A stretch of DNA of 64,000 bases from JAEUMD01 sp964559355 (GTDB lineage Bacteria > Pseudomonadota > Alphaproteobacteria > Rhizobiales > Hyphomicrobiaceae): assembly GCA_964559355.1 (NCBI GenBank), contig CAZLHQ010000001.1:1-64000 (forward strand), read 5' to 3'. A program made the position numbers and the translations under genes. This document shows, one piece after another, positions 9,701 through 18,443 of this stretch (the stretch's first letter is position 1; each line of letters begins with the position of its first letter). The notes beneath the pieces were generated by a model, which saw only the letters and a list, made by a program, of their open reading frames with translations, was not told where the DNA came from and did not search any database.

Positions 9701-11443
9701 ATGCAGGCGCGCAGTCGTAATCAGGCAGGCCTTGGCACTCTGACCGGGGCATTGGCGACGGCATCCCAGGTATTGTCCGGCGCCACCGTGCTGGCCCTGT
9801 TCGGCATGATGATGCTGTTCGGCCATGATGGGCTGACGATGTTGACCGGGCTCATGGCAGGCCTGGCGCTCGCCGCAATCTTGATCGCACCCCATACCAA
9901 TCGCGCGGGGCTCGGTAATCCGGTGGCGTTTGTGGGCATCCGATACGGTGCCGTGGCGCGCCTCACCGCGTTGCTGGTTGCGGCAACAGCGAGTGGCCTG
10001 CTGCTCGCTGCCGAGGCAACGGCACTGGCACAGGCCGTTACCGTTCTGTGGCCACGGGGCGGCAATGCTGCGGTGCCGGTCGGCATTTGCCTGCTCGCGT
10101 TTCTACTTGCGGCGCTGCTTGCCAGCGTGCGCGGCTTGAGTGAGGTGCAGGCCATCGCCTATCCGCTGCTGCTGGCTGCTCTCGTACTGCCCGTGGCATT
10201 GCTGGCGATGATGGGCGGTGGTTCCGGCGAACCGTTGACCCCGCTGACGTTTGGCAAGGTTCTACAGGATGTCACCTCGCGCGAGCTGCAATTGCTGGAA
10301 GCGGGGCTTGCCGATCCGGTCACGCTGAAGCCGTTCGTGCGGCCCTTCATCAGCGCTACACCCACGAGCATGATCACGCTGACGCTTTCGGTCGGCCTTG
10401 GCCTTGCCGTAATGCCACATATTCTGCAAAGGCCGGCCTTGGCGAGATCGCGCGATGGGGCGTCGTCGATGCTGGCGATTGCGATGCTGCTGGTGCTGCT
10501 CGCGCTGCTGGCGTTGACGCCGATGGCCGCCGCGGCGCGTCATGGCCTGCTGACCAATCTGACCGGCAGTGGCGTCGGCGCGCTGCCTGCCTGGCTGTAT
10601 GACCTTAGCGCGCGCGGCTTCGTCAAGGTTTGCGGCGTCGTAGCGGTATCGCAGGAGGCGGTGGCGGAAGCATGCCGCGCGCTTCCCGACGCGCCGGGCG
10701 TGGTGCGGCTCGACGATATCGAGCTGGCACGAGATGCAGCGCTTGCTGCCGTGCCCGGTCTCATGGGGCTGCCGCTTTCTGCTGCCAATGTTTTGGCCGG
10801 CGGCATCGGGCTTGGCGCGTTACTGGCCGCCGCGTGGCTTGGGGTGGCGCTTGTCGACGGCGTGGCAGAGGAGAGTCGCGCGGCCCCGGTTTGGCGTGTC
10901 GCAACGCTAGTGGCGTGCGTCGCGATGGCGGCATCGGCGGGCGTGATCGCGCTTGGTCGAAGTCCCGATATCGCAACGCTTATGAGCTGGGGGCTGGCAC
11001 TGGCGGCAGGTGGTCTGGCGCCCGCATTGCTGGCCGGAATTTGGTGGCGCAGAGCGAGTGCGGCGGGTGCAGTGGCCGGTATCCTCACCGGCAGCGCGTT
11101 GACGGCCTACTACATCATTGGCACGCGCTATTTTGCGCCGGAGTTCTACCAGATGTGGAGCGCGCTTTCGTCTGCGGGCTACGGTGGCATCGCCGAATTC
11201 GAGGCGGCCAGGGATGCGTTTGCGGCTGCCGAGGCGGCCGACCAGCCGGCTGCGCGTGCGGCGATGGTGGAGGCCGCGCGCAACATCGCCAACTGGTGGG
11301 GGCTGCGCGATGTCGCGGCCGGCGCGCTCGGTGCGCTGGCGGGGAGCATCGTTCTGCTGGTGGTGTCGCTGGTGACACCGGCGCCTAAGGGGCGCGCAGC
11401 AGATCTCATCGAGGCGATCCGCAATCCGCATGAGGGTATATGA
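9701..11443 (+). CDS. Sodium:solute symporter (SSS family, VC_2705-like)
   Basis: 580 residues, about 12 membrane helices. It resembles the acetate/monocarboxylate branch of the SSS family that is paired with DUF4212. Recognisable are an N-terminal GALATASQVLSGAT helix, an EVQAIAYPLLLAALVLPVALLAMM helix, the SVGLGLAVMPHILQRP segment and a long hydrophilic insert near residues 480-530 before the last helix. Relative to the family as I know it, the first helix (roughly 30-40 residues) is missing, and no upstream in-frame extension can supply it. The Na+ and substrate residues cannot be checked by eye. Substrate is probably a small organic acid. Confidence 0.85.
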   Translation: MQARSRNQAGLGTLTGALATASQVLSGATVLALFGMMMLFGHDGLTMLTGLMAGLALAAILIAPHTNRAGLGNPVAFVGIRYGAVARLTALLVAATASGLLLAAEATALAQAVTVLWPRGGNAAVPVGICLLAFLLAALLASVRGLSEVQAIAYPLLLAALVLPVALLAMMGGGSGEPLTPLTFGKVLQDVTSRELQLLEAGLADPVTLKPFVRPFISATPTSMITLTLSVGLGLAVMPHILQRPALARSRDGASSMLAIAMLLVLLALLALTPMAAAARHGLLTNLTGSGVGALPAWLYDLSARGFVKVCGVVAVSQEAVAEACRALPDAPGVVRLDDIELARDAALAAVPGLMGLPLSAANVLAGGIGLGALLAAAWLGVALVDGVAEESRAAPVWRVATLVACVAMAASAGVIALGRSPDIATLMSWGLALAAGGLAPALLAGIWWRRASAAGAVAGILTGSALTAYYIIGTRYFAPEFYQMWSALSSAGYGGIAEFEAARDAFAAAEAADQPAARAAMVEAARNIANWWGLRDVAAGALGALAGSIVLLVVSLVTPAPKGRAADLIEAIRNPHEGI

Positions 11444-11452
11444 TGCGGATTG

Positions 11453-12979
11453 ATGACTGATTCTCGCAAAGACGATTCGATCTACGATCTCGCCGTGGTT
11501 GGCGGCGGCATCAACGGCTGTGGCATTGCCGCCGATGCCGCCGGGCGCGGGCTGCGGGTGTTGCTGATCGAGCGGGATGATCTTGCCAGCGGCACGTCGT
11601 CGGCCAGTTCGAAACTCATTCACGGTGGATTGCGCTATCTCGAGCAGTATGCCTTCCGGCTGGTTCGGGAATCGCTGCAAGAGCGCGAGGTGCTGCTCGC
11701 CAACGCGCCCCATATCGTGTGGCCGTTGCGTTTTGTCGTGCCGCATGTGCCGCAGATGCGTTCGAGGATGATGATCCGCGCCGGGCTGTTTCTTTACGAC
11801 CATTTGGCCAAGCGCCGCCGCATTGCGTCCTCCAGTCTCATCGACATGGAGCGCGATGCCGTGGCGCGGCCGTTGTCGACGCGTTTTCGCTCGGGCTTCT
11901 CCTATTGGGATTGCTGGGTGGATGATGCCCGACTGGTCGTTTCCGTGGCGCTTCAGGCGGCAGCTCATGGCGCGCACATCAAGACACGAACGGCGTTGAC
12001 GCGGGCGAGTGTTTCCGGCGGACGCTGGCAGATCGAGATCGAGAGTGGCGGACAGCGCGCCAAGGTCGAGGCGCGCATGCTCGTCAATGCGGCGGGGCCG
12101 TGGGCTGGAGCGCTGGCCCGCACTGCGATCGATCGCGGTGGCATGGTCAGCAATGTCGCGGTGCGGCTGGTCAAGGGCAGCCACATTGTCGTGCCGCGCA
12201 TTGCCGGCGCCGAGTGCGCCTATCTGTTACAGGCCGAGGATCGTCGGGTCGTCTTCCTGTTGCCGTTCGCAGATAGCTTCACGCTGATCGGTACCACTGA
12301 TGTTGCCTTCGATGGCGACCCGGCCACGGTCGCGATCAGCGTGGATGAGGAAGCCTATCTGCTGCGTGTCGCCAACACCTTTCTGGCCGCTCCGCTACAG
12401 CACTCAGACATCGTTTGGCGTTATGCCGGCGTCCGGCCTCTCTATGACGATGCTAGCGAAAATCCCTCCGCCATTACGCGCGACTACAAGCTGGCGCTGG
12501 AAGCATCCGGCGATGCGCCGCCGCTGCTGACCGTGGTTGGTGGAAAGGTGACGACCTATCGCCGGCTTGCGCAATCGGCCATCGAGGCGCTGGCGCCGTT
12601 CGCGGGGGCTGCGCTTGGCCCCGAGTGGACGGCGCGTGCAGCATTGCCGGGCGGCGATATGCCCGATGGGGATTTCGAAGCGTACTTGCGCGCGCTCCAG
12701 TCTCAGCACCCCGCCATGCCGCCCGCTTACCTGCGGCGGCTCACTCGCCGCTATGGCACACGCGTCGGTTTGGTGATCGGGGATGCCAAATCGGTGAGTG
12801 ATCTGGGAGCGGACCTCGGCTGCGGGCTCGGCGAGCGTGAGGTCGCCTACTTGCGCGACCAGGAGTGGGCACGCCAGCCCGATGACGTGCTGTGGCGGCG
12901 CACCAAGGTCGGGCTCACCGTTCCCGCGCAAGATTTAGCCGCGGTGCGAGCGCGCATTGCGCGTGTGTTGGTCGGGTAA
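11453..12979 (+). CDS. glpD: Aerobic glycerol-3-phosphate dehydrogenase
   Basis: About 508 residues, full length. This membrane-associated flavoprotein oxidises glycerol 3-phosphate to dihydroxyacetone phosphate and passes electrons to quinone. The FAD fold is shown by VVGGGINGCGIAADAAGRG near the N-terminus, with DLASGTSSASSKLIHGGLRYLE, the LIGTTD segment and the AGVRPL and TVVGGKVTTYR motifs. The ATG at 11453 directly follows an in-frame TTG; either could be used. It begins ten bases after the symporter stop, so it may share that transcript, and it completes the pathway begun by glpK. Confidence 0.95.
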   Translation: MTDSRKDDSIYDLAVVGGGINGCGIAADAAGRGLRVLLIERDDLASGTSSASSKLIHGGLRYLEQYAFRLVRESLQEREVLLANAPHIVWPLRFVVPHVPQMRSRMMIRAGLFLYDHLAKRRRIASSSLIDMERDAVARPLSTRFRSGFSYWDCWVDDARLVVSVALQAAAHGAHIKTRTALTRASVSGGRWQIEIESGGQRAKVEARMLVNAAGPWAGALARTAIDRGGMVSNVAVRLVKGSHIVVPRIAGAECAYLLQAEDRRVVFLLPFADSFTLIGTTDVAFDGDPATVAISVDEEAYLLRVANTFLAAPLQHSDIVWRYAGVRPLYDDASENPSAITRDYKLALEASGDAPPLLTVVGGKVTTYRRLAQSAIEALAPFAGAALGPEWTARAALPGGDMPDGDFEAYLRALQSQHPAMPPAYLRRLTRRYGTRVGLVIGDAKSVSDLGADLGCGLGEREVAYLRDQEWARQPDDVLWRRTKVGLTVPAQDLAAVRARIARVLVG

Positions 12980-13166
12980 GATCTGCCGCTGCACCGGCCA
13001 CGATTCGCGCAAGTGGCACCGCGAAAGTTTCGCCAGCTTCGTCAAGACAATTGAGCGCGCAGTCGCACGCCGACTCGAGGCTGTTGTAAAATGGCTGCGC
13101 CATTAACGTCGAATTAACTGGGGTGGCAGATGATTGGAATTGGACCTCGTATGTGCGTACCGCCTT

Positions 13167-13295
13167 TTAGAGCACGTTCAACTTACATGGAATCGTCTCG
13201 TTCCATGGTGGCCTGCTCTAAGCCCTTGATTGAGAGTCTGATTCACGCCCTCGATGAAAACGCTTGGCGTTTCCATCTCAGACGATCAGGCTCTA
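13167..13295 (+). repeat. Dispersed 130-bp repeat, copy 1
   Basis: Matches the reverse complement of 45267-45394 at about nine bases in ten over its full length. It contains a near-perfect hairpin (gatgaaaacgc, ttg loop, gcgtttccatc). A shorter related copy lies at 56240-56292 and a partial one near 15917-15990. No coding capacity of its own is apparent; it overlaps the proposed start of the next gene. Confidence 0.8.
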
Positions 13296-14402
13296 GTCCC
13301 TCGACAGGCGAACCAGGCAGAAACGCACGTGCCCATTGCGTCAGCACATATCCGCTTGCAGCGCTTCAACCGCCGCGTCCTTCGGCGGGGATATAGCGCT
13401 CTGCGTGTGCTCGGCAGCATCAATCCCAAATCGATCGAGCGTTCCACTGCCGTCGGCATTTCGCTGTTCGCGGCCAGTTCGATTGCATTGCAAGGCTTCG
13501 TCGTCGCTTCCGGTAATCTGCATGGCAAACCGGCCGGTCGGGCCGAGGCCGCCGTAGCTCATCTCGATCAGGTGCTAACGACGGCGGCAACGAAATCCTC
13601 CAAGGAAATCTCTGCCAATGCCGTCGCATTGCTGGCGGTCGCCGAGCCACTGGCGCGCGCCGATAAGCTCGTCGATCGGCTTACTGCATCTGACGCAAAC
13701 ACCACCGCCAAGGGCCGCAAGCTGGCTCGCTATGCGAGCCTTGTGCCGGCCGACACGATCTTGCCGAAGACGGTGGTGGCCGCGATCGCAGCGAACGAAG
13801 CCGCCGCCACCGTAGCTGTCACCGCCCCGGCTGGATTGCGCGACGATACTTTTGCGCCCGATGCCGGCAAGCGCTCGCTGCGCGAGGCGGCAGCGGAAAT
13901 TGCAATGGCGCCGCGCATGGCTGCTTCCGGGGTGCCGGCGCCCACCCGGGTCGCATTCCTCGGCGGTCAACTCAACGACGCCAGCGTCGGCATGCGCAAG
14001 GACAAGGGCGTCATTATCCAGGCTGCCGCGCCAACCAGCGTTCCGCGCATGTTCGGCTCCAAGACAAAAGATGTGCCGGCCGCTGTATTGCAGAAGGTGC
14101 ATTTCCAGAGCGATACGCCGGAGCGCTGCCTGCCCAGCGATCTGATGAACGTGATCTATGACGTTGCCGAGAAGTTCGGCGAGGTGCAGGTGCTATCCAC
14201 GTTCCGCGATCCAGACCGCAATCGCCGAGTCGGTGGCGCAACGCGCTCGTTTCATCTGCGTTGTCAGGCGATCGACTTCCGCGTCGTCAACCGCTCGTCC
14301 GGATTGCTCGAGTTTCTGGAAAAGCGCGCCGACGTCGGCGGCCTGAAGCGCTATCCGCTGGGCTTCTATCACATCGACACAGGCCCGCGTCGTTCCTGGT
14401 AA
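13254..14402 (+). CDS. M15-type (DUF882-like) peptidoglycan peptidase homologue
   Basis: Up to 382 residues. The C-terminal 100 residues carry the zinc-site pattern of the M15/DUF882 D-Ala-D-Ala carboxypeptidase fold: SFHLRCQAIDFRV (HxxxxAxD-like) and GFYHIDTGPRRSW (HxD). Ahead is an Ala-rich region of about 200 residues, and a hydrophobic helix (GISLFAASSIALQGFVVASG) that would anchor it or serve for export. The ATG at 13254 lies inside a dispersed repeat, so the first 15 or so residues are repeat-derived and the real start may be a downstream GTG. A role in cell-wall remodelling is inferred from the domain. Confidence 0.75.
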   Translation: MKTLGVSISDDQALVPRQANQAETHVPIASAHIRLQRFNRRVLRRGYSALRVLGSINPKSIERSTAVGISLFAASSIALQGFVVASGNLHGKPAGRAEAAVAHLDQVLTTAATKSSKEISANAVALLAVAEPLARADKLVDRLTASDANTTAKGRKLARYASLVPADTILPKTVVAAIAANEAAATVAVTAPAGLRDDTFAPDAGKRSLREAAAEIAMAPRMAASGVPAPTRVAFLGGQLNDASVGMRKDKGVIIQAAAPTSVPRMFGSKTKDVPAAVLQKVHFQSDTPERCLPSDLMNVIYDVAEKFGEVQVLSTFRDPDRNRRVGGATRSFHLRCQAIDFRVVNRSSGLLEFLEKRADVGGLKRYPLGFYHIDTGPRRSW

Positions 14403-14439
14403 CAGGAACCATTTCCGGCAACATAAAACCGGCCAAACC

Positions 14440-15741
14440 TCATCGCCGCGAGCTTGATCGCTCTTTGGTGCGCGCAGGCGTGGCCGCGGGCGGTGGCGTT
14501 TGCTTGGCGGTGACGATGGCTTCGCGCACGCGCGCTTCGTTGGCTTGCCACCAGACCGGATCGAAGCGGATGGCAGTTTCGAGATTGGTCGCCGAGGTCG
14601 GCAGGTAGGGAGCGAGCACTTGCCCGGTCACGCTATGTCGCGTTGCAAGCGCCACGGACGAGCGCCGCATCGGACCATAAGGAATCTGGCGCGCCAAGGC
14701 GGCCAAACGTTCGGGCTCTAAGGCAAAGGCAACAAGATCTCGCGCCCGCGATTGTTCGGCGGCTGATTTGCGCACGGCGAGATAGCTGACTTCGAGCACC
14801 TGCGCATCCCAGACGAGGCCGAGCGGTCCCGAGCGCGCCTGCTCGACGAAGGCATGCCCGCTCGAGGTCAGCGCGATCGTTGCCTCTCCCGATCGCAGCA
14901 GCGCTATGGCATCCCCCATCCGCTCGTACCACACCACCTGCGCAGCGATCGATGACAGCCGCGTCATCGCGCGTTGCAATCCATCGGCGCTGTCGAGCTT
15001 GCGATAGATGTCGCTTGCCTCCACGCCATCGGCTGCAAGAAGCGCTTCGAATAGCCCGCGGCCATTGGCGGGAAGCGCCCGCTTGCCGGGAAAGCGCTTG
15101 AGGTCGAAGACATCGGCAACGGTCTTGGGTGGCCGCTTGGAGAGTTTTGCCGGATCGAACACGAACAGCGTCGACCAAGCCATTTGGCCAATGCCGCATG
15201 GCTTGACGGCGCCTTCCAGAAAGTCGTCACGAGCTGGTTGCTTGGTACTGTCGGGATCGAGCTTGGCAAAATCGAGCTCGGCGAGCTTGCCGTCGCGGCA
15301 GCCGCGATCGAGTTCGGCGGCGTCCAACATCATGACGTCAGCTTCTCCAGCGCCGTCCTTCCCGGGAATGGCAATGCGCGTGCCCGATTGACCTTCGAAC
15401 GGCATCAGCACGATGTCGCGATAGGCTTGCGCGAAGGCGCCCGTGCCGCCGTCAACCGCCAACGCAGGCTTGGGCGGTGGTGCTGGCGGCTGCGGCGCAG
15501 GCGTTGGCGACGCTACATTCGCCGCTGCGGGTTTGGTTTCGGCGGCGGCAGGCTTGGTGTCCTCCGCGGTCTTTGCCGCCGGTTGCGGCGCGGGCGTTGG
15601 CGGCGCTTCATTCGCTGCTGCGGGCTTGGCCTCGGTAGCGGCAGGCTTGGTGTCGACAGCGGATGGAGGCGTTTGGGCAGAGGCGAAAGTTGCAACGCTC
15701 ACGATCACGGCAATGGCGGCGGTGAGGCGTAGGGTTATCAT
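14440..15741 (-). CDS. Orphan ABC-type extracellular solute-binding protein
   Basis: 433 residues from the ATG at 15741, which gives a clean signal peptide (LTAAIAVIVSVATFASA); the frame stays open further upstream without a good start. Residues 25-95 are a low-complexity Pro/Ala/Lys/Thr linker holding two tandem copies of a unit of about 30 residues (DTKPAA...APQP). The remainder resembles family 1 or polyamine/iron-type binding proteins (AFAQAYRDIVLMPFEGQSG; NGRGLFEALLAADGV). No permease or ATPase lies beside it; the iron-type permease at 20002-21759 is on the same strand but separated by several genes. Ligand unknown. Confidence 0.75.
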   Translation of the reverse strand: MITLRLTAAIAVIVSVATFASAQTPPSAVDTKPAATEAKPAAANEAPPTPAPQPAAKTAEDTKPAAAETKPAAANVASPTPAPQPPAPPPKPALAVDGGTGAFAQAYRDIVLMPFEGQSGTRIAIPGKDGAGEADVMMLDAAELDRGCRDGKLAELDFAKLDPDSTKQPARDDFLEGAVKPCGIGQMAWSTLFVFDPAKLSKRPPKTVADVFDLKRFPGKRALPANGRGLFEALLAADGVEASDIYRKLDSADGLQRAMTRLSSIAAQVVWYERMGDAIALLRSGEATIALTSSGHAFVEQARSGPLGLVWDAQVLEVSYLAVRKSAAEQSRARDLVAFALEPERLAALARQIPYGPMRRSSVALATRHSVTGQVLAPYLPTSATNLETAIRFDPVWWQANEARVREAIVTAKQTPPPAATPARTKERSSSRR

Positions 15742-15916
15742 GGTGCGCTGTCTTCTTCCCATCCAGATTGTCGTATCGAAGTGTGCCGCGTCGTTTTGCG
15801 ATCGATGCAGGTCACGTCGCCAGCGGGTCCATCGAGCCGCATTGTGAGCCGACGAGAGCGCATGGTCCCTTTCGCCATCCAGGTGCCGGCAATATTGCAC
15901 ACGTTCCGGCGGCAAC

Positions 15917-15990
15917 ATTAGAGCAAGTTCAATTCTAGAGCAGGTCCGATCTTGATGGAATCACTTGTGTGCTGGTGGCCTGCACTGGTG
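15917..15990 (+). repeat. Partial copy of the dispersed 130-bp repeat
   Basis: Shares the ttagagca.gttcaa start and the tggtggcctgc... stretch with the copies at 13167 and 45267, but the middle is rearranged. It lies between the binding-protein gene and the AsmA gene. Confidence 0.45.
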
Positions 15991-16085
15991 TCGCCGCCGT
16001 CAATCTCAGTGCGTGGCGACGAACACGCCCGGCAAAGCGGCAACTGCATCAAGGGAAACCGGCATCTGCGCGGAGCGGGTTGCGT

Positions 16086-18095
16086 TCAACCACTTCCGGC
16101 CGATGCGGGTGATGTAACGGCGGGTGGGGCTGTGGGCGCCACGTCTCGCGCCGGGCGTTCCGACAATGGCACGAAGCGAATTTCGGGAGCGTCGAGCGGG
16201 CCCAGGAAGTGCAATCCGCCTCCGGGCGCTTTCGTATCGACAGGTTTCTCGGTGGGCTTTGTCGTCGCTGACGTGGTTCCGCCCGACGCGGCGATTGCCG
16301 GTTGCCCGGAGGGCTGGGTGCCTGGCTTGGCTGGTTTGGCCGCGTTTGCGGTGGCGTTGCTTGCTGTCGCATCGACGGCAGGATGTGTGATCCAGACTTT
16401 GAGATCGGACACACTGTCCAGCAGGCTGATGCTGCCAACCGCCTTTAGCGCCGCATCGCCTGCCCGTGCGCCGACACGCTCGGCCGAAAGGTGTCCATTG
16501 CGCAGCAGAAAATGCGCGTTGAGCCCGTCGATTGAGGTTTGCCCTCGTGTCGCACCGCCCCATCCCTTCAGAACTTGGGCGCGTGCTGTCGCTGCCAGCG
16601 TGCGCAGGTCTATGCCAATCTGTCCGCTGGCAGGTTGAACGATGCTGGCCTTGCCACTGGCCGACGACAAAATCGACCTTTGATCGTGCCCGCGCGCGCT
16701 CAGATCGACAGTGACATCGCCAGTCCCCGAAAGAAAGGCGTAGGACCAAAGAACGTTCGTCAGCACCGAAAGATCGATCGATTCGACCTTGCCTCGCAGC
16801 GTATATCGCGGCGTGCCGTCGCGCGCCTGTATGCCGAACTGGCCGCCGCAGCGCGCACCCTTACCAAGCTCCAGCTCAGCCAGATCGGCAAGCAACATGC
16901 CATCCTTGAGAGACAGCGATGCGGCGCCCTTGCCAAACACAGCCGAGCGCGCAGTCACGCGGTCGGCGGAAATACGCAAATCAGCATCGAGCTGGCTGAG
17001 CATCGGAAAAGCGCCATGGGCGCTGTTCGTGGTCGAAAAATAGTTCGCGAAGTCGAACGACGTGGTCTCGCCAGCCGACTTCGACCGACCAAGATAGGGC
17101 GTCGCGTCGAATCCCGTGAAGTCGAGCGTGCCTTCGAATTCTGGGCGCACGCCGCTGAGTTTCAATGCCAAGGCGCCGGTGGCCCGATTGCCGTCGAGCT
17201 CGAAGGTCGCGCCGGGAAATGCAATGCCGTTGGCTGACCAGGTGAGCGGGCCGACGGCGCGGAACGAACCAAGCCCTGGTCCGTCCGCGAGATGCAGGCC
17301 GAGCCAGCGGGCGGTTTCGCGCGCATTCGCAACGATGATCTCGGACTTGGTGGTGGTGTACTGCGGAAGCTCTCCGGCCGATAACGAGCCATTGGCGGTG
17401 ATCTGCACCAGGTCGCTTTTCACCATGACGTCGAGTGTGCGGCCGATCATGGATTTGCCGCGCTCGGCTGGGTCTTCGGTCAACTGTGCGTGCGTGGTGA
17501 CGGCGATGTCGAATGAGACTGGCCGATTGCGGAACACGAGCGAACCGGCGGCGCGCGTCTGGCCCTTGTTTTGTTGAGCGACTTCGATGGAAACCTTCGA
17601 GATGACTTCATGTGAGCCGTCGGCATGCTCGATGCGAACGGCAGAGTCGCGCAACTCGAGTTGTGCAAAGGACAGCTTCATCAAGGCTGAAAGCAGCGGG
17701 CCCATGCTTTCGTCCTTGCCGGCAGCGGCGGGTGCGTTTGCTTGCGCATCCGGCTTGCGGTTCGGCGCCACCAGCAATGTCGCATCGTTGAGCACCAACT
17801 TTGCCTTGCCGCCCGTGAGCAGGGCCAACATCGCCGCACCCGTCATCGCGTCGCTGGGCGCGGCAACCGACAAGGTGCCCGACTCGATCGTGACGCTCGG
17901 CAGCATCGGCAGGGCAACAGGCGAACTCAACGCATAGCTATCCCGCGTTGCAGCAATGACGGCGGCTGTATGTAGGGAAATTTCGTTCCGGCTGGAGTCG
18001 ATGATCAGCGGCGTCGCCAAGCCTATGCCGGCGCAGCACATTGCGGCCAAGGCCAGTCCGACGCGATGCCGCTTGTGTGGTGTCTGGCGGTCCAT
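16086..18095 (-). CDS. AsmA-family protein
   Basis: 669 residues. An N-terminal membrane anchor (VGLALAAMCCAGIGLATPLII) is followed by a long beta-rich periplasmic part with the repeating strand pattern of AsmA-like proteins. The conserved C-terminal region includes LEGTLDFTGFDATPYLG-like strands, RISADRVTARSAVFGKGAASLSLKDG and DLSARGHDQRSILSSASGKASI. AsmA/TamB-type proteins are thought to move phospholipids between membranes or shape outer-membrane assembly. The C-terminal 90 residues are Pro/Thr/Ala-rich and probably disordered. It is a single gene, with no operon partner visible. Confidence 0.85.
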   Translation of the reverse strand: MDRQTPHKRHRVGLALAAMCCAGIGLATPLIIDSSRNEISLHTAAVIAATRDSYALSSPVALPMLPSVTIESGTLSVAAPSDAMTGAAMLALLTGGKAKLVLNDATLLVAPNRKPDAQANAPAAAGKDESMGPLLSALMKLSFAQLELRDSAVRIEHADGSHEVISKVSIEVAQQNKGQTRAAGSLVFRNRPVSFDIAVTTHAQLTEDPAERGKSMIGRTLDVMVKSDLVQITANGSLSAGELPQYTTTKSEIIVANARETARWLGLHLADGPGLGSFRAVGPLTWSANGIAFPGATFELDGNRATGALALKLSGVRPEFEGTLDFTGFDATPYLGRSKSAGETTSFDFANYFSTTNSAHGAFPMLSQLDADLRISADRVTARSAVFGKGAASLSLKDGMLLADLAELELGKGARCGGQFGIQARDGTPRYTLRGKVESIDLSVLTNVLWSYAFLSGTGDVTVDLSARGHDQRSILSSASGKASIVQPASGQIGIDLRTLAATARAQVLKGWGGATRGQTSIDGLNAHFLLRNGHLSAERVGARAGDAALKAVGSISLLDSVSDLKVWITHPAVDATASNATANAAKPAKPGTQPSGQPAIAASGGTTSATTKPTEKPVDTKAPGGGLHFLGPLDAPEIRFVPLSERPARDVAPTAPPAVTSPASAGSG

Positions 18096-18443
18096 GAGCC
18101 TTGCTGAAATAACAAACTACCGGCGGATACAAACCCGCTCCGCAAACAAGTGACGGCGGTCACATTGGATGACCGACGCGGGCGACCGATGCTGCTCTTG
18201 GCGAGGCAACCTAAACCTGAAGTTTCAACCTTATTAGGGCGCGCGCGTGGCCTGTGCAAGTGTCAAACGGGACCGGTTCCTCGCTATCCCTGTATTCCGC
18301 CAGGGGCGCGTCCGGCCGTCAGCAAGTCATCGCCACGAATTTGCACTTTCCGACGTAGGTCGCAAAAGACGTGGGGCGCAAAACAAGTGACTGCACTTGA
18401 TGTGGCGCAATGTGAGCAGTATGCGCGCACCTACCGATAAAGC
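18096..18443. other. Intergenic region, no gene found
   Basis: Between the AsmA gene (leftward) and the aspartoacylase-like gene (rightward), so it must hold both promoters. I see no RNA gene, terminator or clear promoter hexamers. The stretch aacctgaagttt near 18220 is imperfectly palindromic but too weak to call an operator. Confidence 0.4.

Noticed and set aside
10907..12184. A 425-codon minus-strand frame opposite the symporter and glpD genes
   Set aside because: Covers parts of two real genes and shows only shadow-frame composition.
13085..13115. Short hairpin atggc-tgc-gccat after glpD as a terminator
   Set aside because: Five base pairs without a T-run is too weak.
18215..18240. MerR-like operator aacctgaagttt upstream of the aspartoacylase-like gene
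   Set aside because: Symmetry is imperfect, no promoter hexamers surround it and no MerR-type gene is near.
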